Shown one piece after another: positions 8,547 through 16,885 of a stretch of 51,710 bases of DNA. The notes under the pieces were generated by a model. It saw only the letters and a program-made list of their open reading frames with translations. It made no database searches and had not been told where the DNA came from. Location of the stretch: positions 1 to 51,710 of the forward strand of contig CAZSRS010000031.1 in NCBI GenBank assembly GCA_964609625.1, in the 5' to 3' direction. The position numbers were made by a program, and so were the translations under genes. The stretch's first letter is position 1; every line of letters begins with the position of its first letter. This DNA comes from G963674665 sp964609625. GTDB lineage: Bacteria; Desulfobacterota; Desulfovibrionia; Desulfovibrionales; Desulfovibrionaceae.

Positions 8547-8992
8547 GACTGCATGAACTGACTGCTTTTCCCGAAGACCAGAAAGACCGCAAACGTATCG
8601 GACGCGGTCAGGGCTCAGGGTCGGGCTGTACCAGCGGCAAAGGCAACAAGGGACAAAATTCCCGTGCGGGAAGCGGCACGCGCCCCGGTTTCGAGGGTGG
8701 CCAGATGCCCTTGCAACGTCGGCTACCCAAACGCGGTTTCAAGAACGCCTTGTTCAAGGTCACTTACGCGCCATTGAATCTGGGGCGTTTGCTGGAGTTC
8801 TTTCCGGATCAGGAGAGCATTTCCATCGAGGACATTTACGAGCGCGGATTGTGCAAGCGGGGCGCGGCGGTGAAGATTCTTGGCCAGGGCGACGTGCTCA
8901 GGGCCGTCACCATCCAGGCCCATCGGTTCAGCACCTCCGCCGCGGACAAGATAACCAAAGCCGGCGGCAAGGCCGAAGCGTTCGAAGGATAA
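8543..8992 (+). CDS. rplO: 50S ribosomal protein L15
   Basis: The 149-aa protein begins MRLHELTAFPEDQKDRKRIGRGQGSG and contains the glycine-rich SGKGNKGQNSRAG and FEGGQMPLQRRLPKRGF, the L15 signature. It is a late-assembly 50S protein. It overlaps rpmD by 4 bases and ends 3 bp before secY. Confidence 0.96.
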   Translation: MRLHELTAFPEDQKDRKRIGRGQGSGSGCTSGKGNKGQNSRAGSGTRPGFEGGQMPLQRRLPKRGFKNALFKVTYAPLNLGRLLEFFPDQESISIEDIYERGLCKRGAAVKILGQGDVLRAVTIQAHRFSTSAADKITKAGGKAEAFEG

Positions 8993-8995
8993 GCC

Positions 8996-10309
8996 GTGGC
9001 CCTTTCCGGAGTTGAAAACCTCGCGCGCCTGCCGGAGCTGAAGAAAAAGCTCCTTTGGACCTTTTTTCTCCTGGCTGTCTACAGGGTGGGCATCCATGTC
9101 CCGGTGCCAGGCGTCGACGCCAATGCGCTGAAGGATTTCTTCGCCAACGCCCAGAATACCTTGTTCGGCCTGTTCGACATGTTCTCGGGCGGCGGGTTGT
9201 CGAATCTTTCGATTTTCGCCCTCGGGATCATGCCCTACATCTCGGCCTCGATCATCATTCAGCTCCTGCAGGTAGCCAGCCCCGAGCTGAAGCGCCTGCA
9301 AAAGGAAGAGGGAGCCGCTGGGCGCAAGAAGATCACTCAGTACACCCGTTATGGCACCGTGCTGATCACCGTGGTCCAGGGATTTGCCCTCGCCGTCGGC
9401 CTGGAAGGCATGGCCAGTCCCACCGGAGCGCCCGTGGTACTCATGGCGGGCTGGTCGTTCAGGCTGATCACCATCGTCACCTTGGTCGCGGGTACCATCT
9501 TCATCATGTGGCTGGGGGAGCAGATCACGGAAAAGGGCCTGGGCAACGGCATTTCCCTGATCATCTACGCCGGTATCGTAGCCGGAATGCCCCGTTCTTT
9601 GGCGAATACATTCCAGTTGCTTACCACCGGTGAGATGACCCTTTTCGTGGCGATCATCATCACGGCGGTGGTCTTCGGTGTGTTGGGCTTCATCGTCTTC
9701 ATGGAGCGCGGCCAGCGCCGCATCCCCATCCAATACGCCAAACGTATGATGGGACGCCGGATGATGGGGGGGCAGACCTCGCATCTGCCCTTGCGCGTAA
9801 ATACCGCGGGTGTCATTCCGCCCATTTTCGCCTCCTCGATCCTGATGTTTCCGGCGACGATCTCGCAGTTCTCCAACGCGGAGTTGCTGCAACGGATATC
9901 GTCCTACTTCGCCCCCACCACCACACTGTACAATGTACTATTCGTGGCGTTGATCGTGTTCTTTTGTTTCTTCTACACGGCGATCATCTTCGACCCCAAG
10001 GATATCGCCGAGAACCTCAAGAAACAGGGTGGATTTATTCCTGGAATCCGCCCGGGCGCCAAGACCAAGGAATACATCGATCGCGTCCTCACGCGCATTA
10101 CCCTGTGGGGGGCGATGTACATATCCCTGATCTGCATTCTGCCCATGCTACTCATCAAGCACTTCAACGTACCGTTCTATTTTGGCGGAACCGGATTGCT
10201 GATCGTCGTGGGCGTGGCCATGGACTTCATGGGGAAGATCGAGTCCTATCTCATCTCCCGTCAATACGAAGGGTTGTTGCAGAAGGGCAAATTACGGGGC
10301 AGAACGTAA
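8996..10309 (+). CDS. secY: Sec translocon subunit SecY (GTG start)
   Basis: This 437-aa polytopic protein is the central pore of the SecYEG translocon in the inner membrane. Visible marks are the plug region after FSGGGLSNLSIFALGIMPYISASII, roughly ten hydrophobic segments, and the cytoplasmic loops (FMERGQRRIPIQYAKR, KKQGGFIPGIRPG) that contact ribosome and SecA. GTG 8996 follows GAAGGAT at the rplO end. Its position after rplO is conserved in spc operons. Confidence 0.97.
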   Translation: MALSGVENLARLPELKKKLLWTFFLLAVYRVGIHVPVPGVDANALKDFFANAQNTLFGLFDMFSGGGLSNLSIFALGIMPYISASIIIQLLQVASPELKRLQKEEGAAGRKKITQYTRYGTVLITVVQGFALAVGLEGMASPTGAPVVLMAGWSFRLITIVTLVAGTIFIMWLGEQITEKGLGNGISLIIYAGIVAGMPRSLANTFQLLTTGEMTLFVAIIITAVVFGVLGFIVFMERGQRRIPIQYAKRMMGRRMMGGQTSHLPLRVNTAGVIPPIFASSILMFPATISQFSNAELLQRISSYFAPTTTLYNVLFVALIVFFCFFYTAIIFDPKDIAENLKKQGGFIPGIRPGAKTKEYIDRVLTRITLWGAMYISLICILPMLLIKHFNVPFYFGGTGLLIVVGVAMDFMGKIESYLISRQYEGLLQKGKLRGRT

Positions 10310-10310
10310 G

Positions 10311-11087
10311 TTGAAGAAGTATCGTGGCGTTTTTTTGAAAAATGAGAGCGAAATCGAATCCATGCGCCAGGCGAACCGCATTGTTGCGAAGATCCTGGAC
10401 GCCTTGGGAGCTGTCGTTGCTCCTGGAGTCCCGACCATGGAATTCGAGCGGATCGCCAACCAGATGTGCCGCGAGTTCGATGTTACACCATCGTTCAAGG
10501 GTTACAACGGCTTTCCTTTCGCACTCTGTTGCTCTGTGAATGAGGAAATCGTCCATGGTTTTCCTTCCGAGCGCAAGCTCAAGGAAGGAGATATCGTGAG
10601 TTTCGACATGGGCGTCATCTATGAAGGTTTCCACGGCGATTCTGCTCGCACCTATCCCGTGGGCGAAGTCGGCAAAAAGAGCAGGGAACTGCTCGAGGTG
10701 ACCCGCGCATCCCTCTACCGTGGCATTGAGCAAGCCAGGGTCGGCAATCACCTCTACGACATTTCCCACGCGATACAGACGTACGTGGAAGAACGCGGTT
10801 ATGGCGTTGTGCGGCGTTTTGTGGGGCATGGCATCGGTCGCCGCTTGCATGAAAAGCCCGAAGTTCCCAACTTCGTGCCCGACAGCAAGTCAGGCATTCC
10901 GCTGAAACAGGGCATGACCTTGGCCATTGAACCCATGGTTACCATCGGTTCCTACGATGTTGTCATCAAACCCGACAACTGGACGGCGGTGACCAAAGAC
11001 AACAGCTTGTCCGCGCATTTTGAACACAGCATTGTCATCAGCGCGAACGGGCCGGAAATCATGAGCGTTTCCGACGGAATGCTCTGA
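10311..11087 (+). CDS. map: type I methionine aminopeptidase (TTG start)
   Basis: This 258-aa enzyme removes the initiator methionine from nascent proteins. The five metal ligands of the pita-bread fold are visible: two Asp in FDMGVIYEGFHGDSART, His in GHGIGRRLHEKP, and Glu in LAIEPM and FEHSIVI. The frame has TTG 10311 one base after the secY stop; this gives a family-like N-terminus, but the start carries only a weak ribosome-binding site. The secY-map order is common outside enterobacteria. Confidence 0.94.
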   Translation: MKKYRGVFLKNESEIESMRQANRIVAKILDALGAVVAPGVPTMEFERIANQMCREFDVTPSFKGYNGFPFALCCSVNEEIVHGFPSERKLKEGDIVSFDMGVIYEGFHGDSARTYPVGEVGKKSRELLEVTRASLYRGIEQARVGNHLYDISHAIQTYVEERGYGVVRRFVGHGIGRRLHEKPEVPNFVPDSKSGIPLKQGMTLAIEPMVTIGSYDVVIKPDNWTAVTKDNSLSAHFEHSIVISANGPEIMSVSDGML

Positions 11088-11137
11088 TCCATCCGGACCT
11101 TGGAAACGCGGCGCCGGGCGCCGATATGGAGGCGGAC

Positions 11138-11251
11138 ATGAAAGTCAGACCGTCTGTGAAAAGAATCTGTTCGAAGTGCAAAATCATCCGACGCAAGGGC
11201 GTCCTCAGGGTGATCTGCGAAAACCCCAGGCACAAACAGCGCCAGGGATAG
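11138..11251 (+). CDS. rpmJ: 50S ribosomal protein L36, zinc type
   Basis: This is a 37-aa gene translated by hand: MKVRPSVKRICSKCKIIRRK, then GVLRVICENPRHKQRQG. The C11-x2-C14-x12-C27-x4-H32 zinc ligand set marks the C+ form. GGAGG lies 8 bases before ATG 11138. It sits between map and rpsM, its usual site. Confidence 0.96.
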   Translation: MKVRPSVKRICSKCKIIRRKGVLRVICENPRHKQRQG

Positions 11252-11267
11252 AACCAGGAGAAGCACT

Positions 11268-11639
11268 GTGGCACGCATCGCTGGTATCGATTTGCCAAAA
11301 GCCAAAAGGTTGGACATCGCGCTGACCTACATCTATGGCATTGGTCGCACCACCGCCTTGAGAATCCTCGATTCCACGGGCGTGGACTGGACCAAGAACA
11401 CCGACGACCTCTCTGCGGAGGAAGTGAACACCATCCGCAAGGAGATCGAAACGAATTACAAGGTCGAAGGCGACTTGCGGCGGGAAGTCTCCGCGAACAT
11501 CAAGCGCCTTATGGACATCGGCTGCTACCGGGGCCTACGGCATCGTCGCGGCTTGCCCGCACGTGGCCAGCGTACCCACACCAACGCCAGAACCCGTAAG
11601 GGACCCCGACGTTCCGTGGTGGGCAAGAAGAAGAAATAG
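11268..11639 (+). CDS. rpsM: 30S ribosomal protein S13 (GTG start)
   Basis: This 123-aa protein begins MARIAGIDLPKAKRLDIALTYIYGIG and ends with GLRHRRGLPARGQRTHTNARTRKG and a basic tail, the S13 signature. S13 forms the inter-subunit bridges B1a/B1b. GTG 11268 has CAGGAGAAG upstream. A 73-bp spacer separates it from rpsK. Confidence 0.95.
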   Translation: MARIAGIDLPKAKRLDIALTYIYGIGRTTALRILDSTGVDWTKNTDDLSAEEVNTIRKEIETNYKVEGDLRREVSANIKRLMDIGCYRGLRHRRGLPARGQRTHTNARTRKGPRRSVVGKKKK

Positions 11640-11712
11640 GACCTTTCCGCGCGCCTGCCTGGAAGCACGACAACCGCAAGCGTGAACCACAGATTCCAAG
11701 AGAGAATCACAT

Positions 11713-12102
11713 ATGGCTAAACCCAAGCGCACGACCAAGAAAAAAGAGAAGAAGAACGTACCGGTGGGCATCGCCCACATCCAGGCCACGTTCAACAACA
11801 CCATCGTGACCTTCACCGATACCCGGGGCAACGTGATCAGCTGGGCCAGCGCCGGCGGCAGCGGTTTCAAGGGCTCGCGCAAGAGCACTCCCTTCGCCGC
11901 GCAGATCGCGGCTGAAAACGCAGCCAAGCGCGCCCAGGAACAGGGCATGCGTACCGTGGGCATTCTTGTCAGGGGGCCTGGCTCCGGCCGGGAGGCAGCC
12001 ATGCGCGCCATCAACAACGTGGGATTCAATGTATCCTTCATCCGGGATATCACGCCGATCCCGCACAACGGCTGCCGCCCGCCCAAACGCCGCAGGGTCT
12101 AG
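11713..12102 (+). CDS. rpsK: 30S ribosomal protein S11
   Basis: The 129-aa protein contains the S11 core (GIAHIQATFNNTIVTFTDTRGN and GFKGSRKSTPFAAQ) and ends with TPIPHNGCRPPKRRRV, nearly invariant. S11 forms the 30S platform near the E-site mRNA. The lysine-rich N-terminus (PKRTTKKKEKKN) is normal for the family. Confidence 0.96.
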   Translation: MAKPKRTTKKKEKKNVPVGIAHIQATFNNTIVTFTDTRGNVISWASAGGSGFKGSRKSTPFAAQIAAENAAKRAQEQGMRTVGILVRGPGSGREAAMRAINNVGFNVSFIRDITPIPHNGCRPPKRRRV

Positions 12103-12140
12103 TGCCCTGAACCAGGCAGGACAAGAAGGAGGAAACAACC

Positions 12141-12767
12141 TTGGCACGTTACAACGACTCCAAATGCCGCATTTGCCGGCGTGAAGGCACTAAACTGTTT
12201 CTCAAGGGCGATCGTTGCTTCACCGACAAGTGCGCCTACGATCGCAGACCCTACGCACCGGGGCAGCATGGCCGCCTGCGCCGCAAGATGAGCGATTACG
12301 CCGTTCAGTTGCGCGAAAAGCAAAAAGTGCGCAGGATGTATGGGTTGCTCGAGAAACAGTTCCGTAGCTATTTTCAACAGGCGGACATGATGCGCGGCGT
12401 CACCGGCACCAATCTCCTGGTGTTGCTTGAGACCCGTCTGGACAATGTCATCTACCGTCTGGGGTTCGCGAACTCGCGCAATCAGGCCCGTCAGCTCGTG
12501 CGTCACGGCATCTTCACCCTTAACGGTCGGCGCGTGGACATCCCTTCTATGAGCGTCCGTGTGGGCGACGTCATCTCTGTCCGAGAGGAAGCCCGCAAGA
12601 TACCCGTGATCATGGAAGCCCAGGAAGTCATCGCCCGCCGCGGATGCCCGCAGTGGCTCGAAGTCGAGGGCGTCAACTTCAAGGGCACCGTCAAGGCCTT
12701 GCCCGTGCGTGAAGATATCCAGTTCCCGATCAACGAGCAGCTCATCGTCGAGCTGTACTCCAAGTAA
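12141..12767 (+). CDS. rpsD: 30S ribosomal protein S4, zinc type (TTG start)
   Basis: TTG 12141 has a textbook AAGGAGG ribosome-binding site 8 bases upstream, which fixes the start. The 208-aa product has the zinc form of the N-terminus (CRICRREGTKLFLKG, then CFTDKC) and the S4 RNA-binding domain (LETRLDNVIYRLGFANSRNQARQLVRHG). S4 nucleates 30S assembly and in E. coli represses the alpha operon. Confidence 0.96.
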   Translation: MARYNDSKCRICRREGTKLFLKGDRCFTDKCAYDRRPYAPGQHGRLRRKMSDYAVQLREKQKVRRMYGLLEKQFRSYFQQADMMRGVTGTNLLVLLETRLDNVIYRLGFANSRNQARQLVRHGIFTLNGRRVDIPSMSVRVGDVISVREEARKIPVIMEAQEVIARRGCPQWLEVEGVNFKGTVKALPVREDIQFPINEQLIVELYSK

Positions 12768-12793
12768 CTTCAAACTATACACGGATAGTTATC

Positions 12794-13840
12794 ATGCTCG
12801 TGAAGCAGGGCGATAGGCTTATCAACAGCCGCAACTGGATGGAGTTGGTTGCGCCGGAGCAGATCGTCCGGGAAAGCAAGGAAGGCGATCTGCTCTACGG
12901 GAAATTTGTCTGCGAACCCTTGGAACGCGGCTTTGCCACCACCATCGGCAATGCCTTGCGCAGGGTCCTGCTCTCGTCTCTGCAGGGCGCCGGCATCGTT
13001 GCCGTGAAGATCCAGGGCATCCAGCACGAATTCACCACAATCCCCGGCGTGATGGAGGATGTCACCGACATCGTCCTCAATCTCAAACAGGTCCGCTTGG
13101 CCATGAGCACGGACGAACCGCAGCACCTCGAGCTTCTGGTCACCCAAAAGGGACAGGTCACCGCTGCGAATATCCAGGAAAATCAGAGAGTCTCCATTCT
13201 CAACCCCGAGCAGCACATCGCCACGCTCTCCGAAGACCTGGAACTGCGCATTGAACTCGAAGTGCGCATGGGCAAGGGGTATGTGCCCGCGGAGATGCAC
13301 GAGGAACTCAACGAGGAGATTGGGCTCATTAAGCTCGACACGAGTTTCTCGCCGGTGCGCCGCGTGGCCTATACCGTGGAGCAGGCCCGTGTCGGCCAGA
13401 TGACCAACTATGACAAGCTGATCCTCGAGGTCTGGACCGACGGCTCCATTTCCCCCGAGGATGCCATTGCCTACAGCGCCAAGATCCTCAAGGACCAGCT
13501 TACGGTGTTCATCAATTTCGACGAATGCATGACAGAAGGGGACCGCGGGGGCTCTTCCCAGATTTCCGATCTCAACCCCGATCTCTTCAAAAGCATCGAC
13601 GAGCTGGAACTCTCGGTGCGCGCCACCAACTGTCTCAAGAGCGCAAACATCTCCCTGGTGGGCGAACTGGTGCAGAAGACTGAAAACGACATGCTCAAGA
13701 CCAAGAACTTCGGCAAGAAGTCCCTGGACGAGATTCGTCGTGTACTCAACGACATGGGGCTGGAGTTCGGTACCAAGGTCGATAGTTTTGAGCAAAGCTA
13801 CCAGGAATGGCTGAAGAGGAAAGAACAAAATGAGACATAA
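12794..13840 (+). CDS. rpoA: RNA polymerase alpha subunit
   Basis: This 348-aa protein dimerises to nucleate RNA polymerase. The N-terminal domain includes PLERGFATTIGNALRRVLLSSLQGAG; the C-terminal domain (about 270-330: LELSVRATNCLKSANISLVGELV, then GKKSLDEIRRVLNDMGL) contacts UP elements and activators. It is slightly longer than the 329-aa E. coli protein through a polar tail. The last 11 bases overlap rplQ. Confidence 0.97.
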   Translation: MLVKQGDRLINSRNWMELVAPEQIVRESKEGDLLYGKFVCEPLERGFATTIGNALRRVLLSSLQGAGIVAVKIQGIQHEFTTIPGVMEDVTDIVLNLKQVRLAMSTDEPQHLELLVTQKGQVTAANIQENQRVSILNPEQHIATLSEDLELRIELEVRMGKGYVPAEMHEELNEEIGLIKLDTSFSPVRRVAYTVEQARVGQMTNYDKLILEVWTDGSISPEDAIAYSAKILKDQLTVFINFDECMTEGDRGGSSQISDLNPDLFKSIDELELSVRATNCLKSANISLVGELVQKTENDMLKTKNFGKKSLDEIRRVLNDMGLEFGTKVDSFEQSYQEWLKRKEQNET

Positions 13841-14381
13841 CAAATCCGGACGCAAACTCGGCAGGACCTGGGAGCATCGTAAGGCCCTGTTCAAAAACAT
13901 GGCCACGGCGTTGCTCACTCATGGCCGCATTCGTACCACAGAGGCTAAGGCCAAGGAACTGCGCAAGGTAGCCGACAAACTCGTCACCTTGTCCCTGCGC
14001 AACGATCTCCACTCCAGGCGTCTGGCTTTCAAGGTGCTTAACGACCATGTCCTGGTCAAGAAGCTCTTCGACGAGATCGGACCCCGCTTCGCCGGCGTGC
14101 AGGGCGGTTTCACCCGCATTGTCAAGCTCAGCCTGCCCAGGCGCGGCGATTGCGCCCCCATGGCCTACATCGAGCTTACCCGTCTCCCGGGTGAGCAGAC
14201 ACCCGAACCCACGGCCAAGAAGGCAGCGCCCGTGAGTGCGACTCCCAAGCCCAAGGCCACTCCCGAGGCCAAGGACCAAGGCGAAGCCCCGGCTGCTCAA
14301 ACCTCTCCTTCTGGACAGCCTGCGACTCCGGAAGCATTGGCCGAACAGCCGGAGCCTTCCGAAGAACCAAAAAAAGACTGA
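13830..14381 (+). CDS. rplQ: 50S ribosomal protein L17 with long low-complexity tail
   Basis: The first ~118 residues are ordinary L17 (MRHNKSGRKLGRTWEHRKALFKNMA, then GGFTRIVKLSLPRRGDCAPMAYIEL). Residues ~121-183 form an Ala/Pro/Glu/Lys-rich tail with no recognisable domain, making it 183 aa against a usual 115-130. Base composition of the tail matches the rest of the gene and the frame stays open to a stop 12 bp before the terminator, so it does not look like a frameshift. It overlaps rpoA by 11 bp. Confidence 0.95.
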   Translation: MRHNKSGRKLGRTWEHRKALFKNMATALLTHGRIRTTEAKAKELRKVADKLVTLSLRNDLHSRRLAFKVLNDHVLVKKLFDEIGPRFAGVQGGFTRIVKLSLPRRGDCAPMAYIELTRLPGEQTPEPTAKKAAPVSATPKPKATPEAKDQGEAPAAQTSPSGQPATPEALAEQPEPSEEPKKD

Positions 14382-14393
14382 TTTGAGCGATTC

Positions 14394-14422
14394 AAAAAGC
14401 AGGCCCTGTGCCTGCTTTTTTT
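14394..14422 (+). terminator. intrinsic terminator of the ribosomal super-operon
   Basis: An 11-bp perfect stem (AAAAAGCAGGC / GCCTGCTTTTT) with loop CCTGT is followed by more T residues. It lies 12 bp after the rplQ stop and is the first convincing terminator after position 1. Confidence 0.93.
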
Positions 14423-14429
14423 CTGACTA

Positions 14430-14453
14430 TTGCTATAGATTTTTTCTATGCAA
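14430..14453 (+). promoter_or_regulatory. palindrome before the lysR start, candidate operator
   Basis: The half-sites TTGC..ATAGA (14430-14439, with one extra T at 14434) and TCTATGCAA (14445-14453) are mirror images around a T5 spacer. The site ends 11 bp before the LysR-family start codon. LysR regulators bind dyads with a T-N11-A core, often at their own promoter, so autoregulation is a reasonable inference. It could also act as an mRNA hairpin or overlap a -10 (TATAGAT). Confidence 0.5.
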
Positions 14454-14464
14454 AGGATGGCAAA

Positions 14465-15385
14465 ATGGATTTTCGCAGATTGGAAGCGTTCTGCAAGGTC
14501 TACGAACTGAAAAGTTTCTCCAAGGCCGGTGAGGCTCTATTTCTTTCCCAGCCTACCATAAGCGCCCACATCGCGAGCCTGGAAAAAGACATGACGGTCC
14601 GTCTGTTCGATCGCATGGGACGAGCCATCATGCCCACAACCGCGGCGGACGTCCTTTATCAGCACGCCATCGCAGCCTTTACCAGCATCGAAACAGCCAG
14701 GGCCGAGATCAAGCTTCTGCAGGAGAATGTGGCCGGTCCCCTGGCCCTGGGAGGCAGCACGATCCCAGCACATTGGCTGCTGCCCGGAGTTCTTGCCTCC
14801 TTTGTGAATCGATACCCGGAAGTAAGGTTGCAAGTGCATGTCGGCGATTCCCAGGGAATCAGCGCCATGGTCGCCTCCGGCAAGCTCATGCTCGGCGTTG
14901 TGGGAGCCAGCGAGGAGGACAGCGAGCTGATCTATACGCCTATCCTCAGGGACGAGTTGGTGATCATTGCCTCGCCCAAGGATTTTTCTTCCTTCGGTGG
15001 GAGTTCAGCCGGAGACATGCCGCTGGAGGCCGTGCTCAAGCTCGGCTGGGTGATGCGTGAGCCCGGTTCGGGCACCCGCAAGGCCTTTGAACTGGGTCTC
15101 GCGCAAAAGGATTGTGACCCCAGAGACCTGCGAGTCTCCATCGTGGTGGAGAGCACGCAGGCAGTGCTGCAATGCGTCAAGGCAGGCTTGGGGGTTTCCA
15201 TAACCTCGAGGCTCGCCGCGGCCGAGGACATCGCCAGGGGCAACTTGGTGGTCGTGGGCTGCCCGGAGCTGGAGATGTCACGCAACTTCTACTCCGTGCA
15301 TCAGCGCAGGCGCTACATGTTCCCGGCGGTTCGCTATTTCCTGGACTATCTCGGTCGCCATTGTCGGGGTATCGTGATCAAGTGA
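14465..15385 (+). CDS. LysR-family transcriptional regulator
   Basis: The 306-aa protein begins with a LysR winged helix-turn-helix (MDFRRLEAFCKVYELKSFSK, then ALFLSQPTISAHIASLE at about residues 25-45) followed by a two-lobed LysR effector domain (~90-295). ATG 14465 is preceded by AAGGATGG; the upstream in-frame extension overlaps the rplQ terminator and is rejected. The closest style is that of CysB-like or the 'selenium metabolism-associated' LysR proteins of sulfate reducers; this is only a guess from memory. No obvious divergent target is adjacent. Its stop overlaps that of the convergent GNAT gene by 8 bp. Confidence 0.88.
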   Translation: MDFRRLEAFCKVYELKSFSKAGEALFLSQPTISAHIASLEKDMTVRLFDRMGRAIMPTTAADVLYQHAIAAFTSIETARAEIKLLQENVAGPLALGGSTIPAHWLLPGVLASFVNRYPEVRLQVHVGDSQGISAMVASGKLMLGVVGASEEDSELIYTPILRDELVIIASPKDFSSFGGSSAGDMPLEAVLKLGWVMREPGSGTRKAFELGLAQKDCDPRDLRVSIVVESTQAVLQCVKAGLGVSITSRLAAAEDIARGNLVVVGCPELEMSRNFYSVHQRRRYMFPAVRYFLDYLGRHCRGIVIK

Positions 15386-15914
15386 GGATACCCAGCCTGC
15401 ATTCCAGATAGCGGACACCGGGCAGGGGGTTGTGGCAATAGGCCGGTATCTCGTGGAATCCCAATGCATCGTAAAGCGCGTTTGCGCTGACCATGCTGGC
15501 GAGAGTGTCCAGGCGCATGCGCGTGTACCCCATGGCGCGGCCCTGGTTCATGGCAGCCAGGGCCAGGCGGCGCCCCAGTCCCAGTCCGCGCCCATTGGGG
15601 CGGACGTAGAGGCGTTTCATCTCGCAGATATCGGACTCCAACCGCCTGACGCCCACGCAACCTACGGCCGCGCCGTTCTGGTGCGCCAGGAACAGCGCCC
15701 CTCCCGGGGGAGCGTAACACCCTGGCAGATTGGCCAACTCACGGTCGAAATCCTGGAATTCCAGGGTAAAGCCCAGGCTGTCGGCGTATTCCCGAAACAG
15801 CTCCCTGACCTGCCGCATTGCTTCGGGAATGCTGGCTACAGCTAGAGCATTCTGCCCTTGAAAAGAGGTAAGATGTTCTATCGTCGCACCACGCGAAATG
15901 TCGTGAAGGTTCAT
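15378..15914 (-). CDS. GNAT-family N-acetyltransferase
   Basis: From ATG 15914 this is a 178-aa protein with the GNAT core: EMKRLYVRPNGRGLGLGRRL carries the acyl-CoA loop (R-G-L-G-L-G), preceded by AAVGCVGVRRL (beta4) and followed by the MSANALYDALGFHEI motif B. The acceptor substrate is unknown. A longer form (start 15974) adds 20 residues; AGGAACAGAGGT before 15914 supports the shorter one. It is convergent with the LysR gene and divergent from the DUF6653-like gene. Confidence 0.85.
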   Translation of the reverse strand: MNLHDISRGATIEHLTSFQGQNALAVASIPEAMRQVRELFREYADSLGFTLEFQDFDRELANLPGCYAPPGGALFLAHQNGAAVGCVGVRRLESDICEMKRLYVRPNGRGLGLGRRLALAAMNQGRAMGYTRMRLDTLASMVSANALYDALGFHEIPAYCHNPLPGVRYLECRLGILT

Positions 15915-16008
15915 ACCTCTGTTCCTGGTGAGTGCTCCATATCGTTGCCAGGGATGTCCCAAAGAAGATATCAAGCAAGAGGGGGTTCAAGCAAGGAGGT
16001 ACGTCACC

Positions 16009-16509
16009 ATGGAGCAGCAGCGACAGCGCTGGTTTGGCATGAGCCGAAAGGTCTGGGAATGTCACTCCAACCCTTGGAGCGTCTGGTCTCGAGCCGGCAC
16101 GGCCCCGGTGATCTTCGCCGCGATCTGGGTGCATACCTGGAGTGGTTGGTTGAGCCTCGTGCTCGTGGCCTTGCTTCTCGCCTGGGTGGTGATCAACCCT
16201 GGTCTCTTCCCAAAACCTAGGTCCACGGACAATTGGAGCAGCAAGGCCACCTTTGGCGAGCGGGTCTGGGCCGAGCGCAAGCGGCTGGAACTGCCAAGGC
16301 ATTTCCTTATCCTGCCCTGGCTGCTGATCGGCGTGGCCGGCGCCGGCTTTGTCGGAGGCCTGATCGCATGCTGGTACAACCTTTTCTGGCCCGCCTTCTG
16401 GGGGCTCTCCCTTACCTATATGGGCAAGTTGTGGTTTTTGGATCGGATGGTCTGGCTCTACGAGCTTCAGGCCGCGCGTGACCCGGAACTGCGTTCGTGG
16501 GTATACTGA
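16009..16509 (+). CDS. DUF6653-like small membrane protein
   Basis: The 166-aa protein has an N-terminal FGMSRKVWECHSNPWSVWSR motif, two hydrophobic segments (about 40-62, 105-135), and the conserved-looking RSTDNWSSKATFGERVW and GKLWFLDRMVWLYE blocks. These match my memory of the DUF6653 family, whose function is unknown. AAGGAGG lies before ATG 16009 and decides the start over an upstream ATG at 15928. It is followed 16 bp later by a small exported protein and may be co-transcribed with it. Confidence 0.75.
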   Translation: MEQQRQRWFGMSRKVWECHSNPWSVWSRAGTAPVIFAAIWVHTWSGWLSLVLVALLLAWVVINPGLFPKPRSTDNWSSKATFGERVWAERKRLELPRHFLILPWLLIGVAGAGFVGGLIACWYNLFWPAFWGLSLTYMGKLWFLDRMVWLYELQAARDPELRSWVY

Positions 16510-16525
16510 AACATCGGAGGATTCC

Positions 16526-16885
16526 ATGCGCAAGAAACTGATCGTCCTGGCAAGTGTCCTGTTGTTCACCGTCTGCATGACCGCGGCGCATCCCGTGGGA
16601 GCGGGGGGTGTATCTTACATCCATTTTGTTGTCGTCTCGGGCGATGTTTCGGCCGGGGACATGGAGGCCCTGAAGGGTGCCTTCCTCGATCTGGCCGGGG
16701 GCTACACCCAGGTGCCCCAGACCTTCGGCGCCAGCAAACATGACGGCGTGGCCAAACCCGAACAAGCCAACACGGCGTTCCTGGTGGGGGCGGACAGAAA
16801 TATCGCGGGGGAGATCAAGGCATTTGCCAAGGAAAAGGGCATGGACTCTCCCTTTGTCCTGGTCTGGGAAAGCAGTGGGAACTGA
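16526..16885 (+). CDS. small exported protein of unknown function
   Basis: The 119-aa product has a clear signal peptide (MRKKLIVLASVLLFTVCMTA, likely cleaved after AHPVGAG). The mature part is about 90 residues and carries no motif that I recognise; VSYIHFVVVSGDVSAGDMEALKGAF and KAFAKEKGMDSPFVLVWES suggest an alpha/beta fold. TCGGAGG lies 7 bases before the ATG. It is probably periplasmic. Possibly an operon with the DUF6653-like gene upstream. It might also be a helper of the ABC importer downstream, but a 334-bp gap separates them. Confidence 0.7.
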   Translation: MRKKLIVLASVLLFTVCMTAAHPVGAGGVSYIHFVVVSGDVSAGDMEALKGAFLDLAGGYTQVPQTFGASKHDGVAKPEQANTAFLVGADRNIAGEIKAFAKEKGMDSPFVLVWESSGN

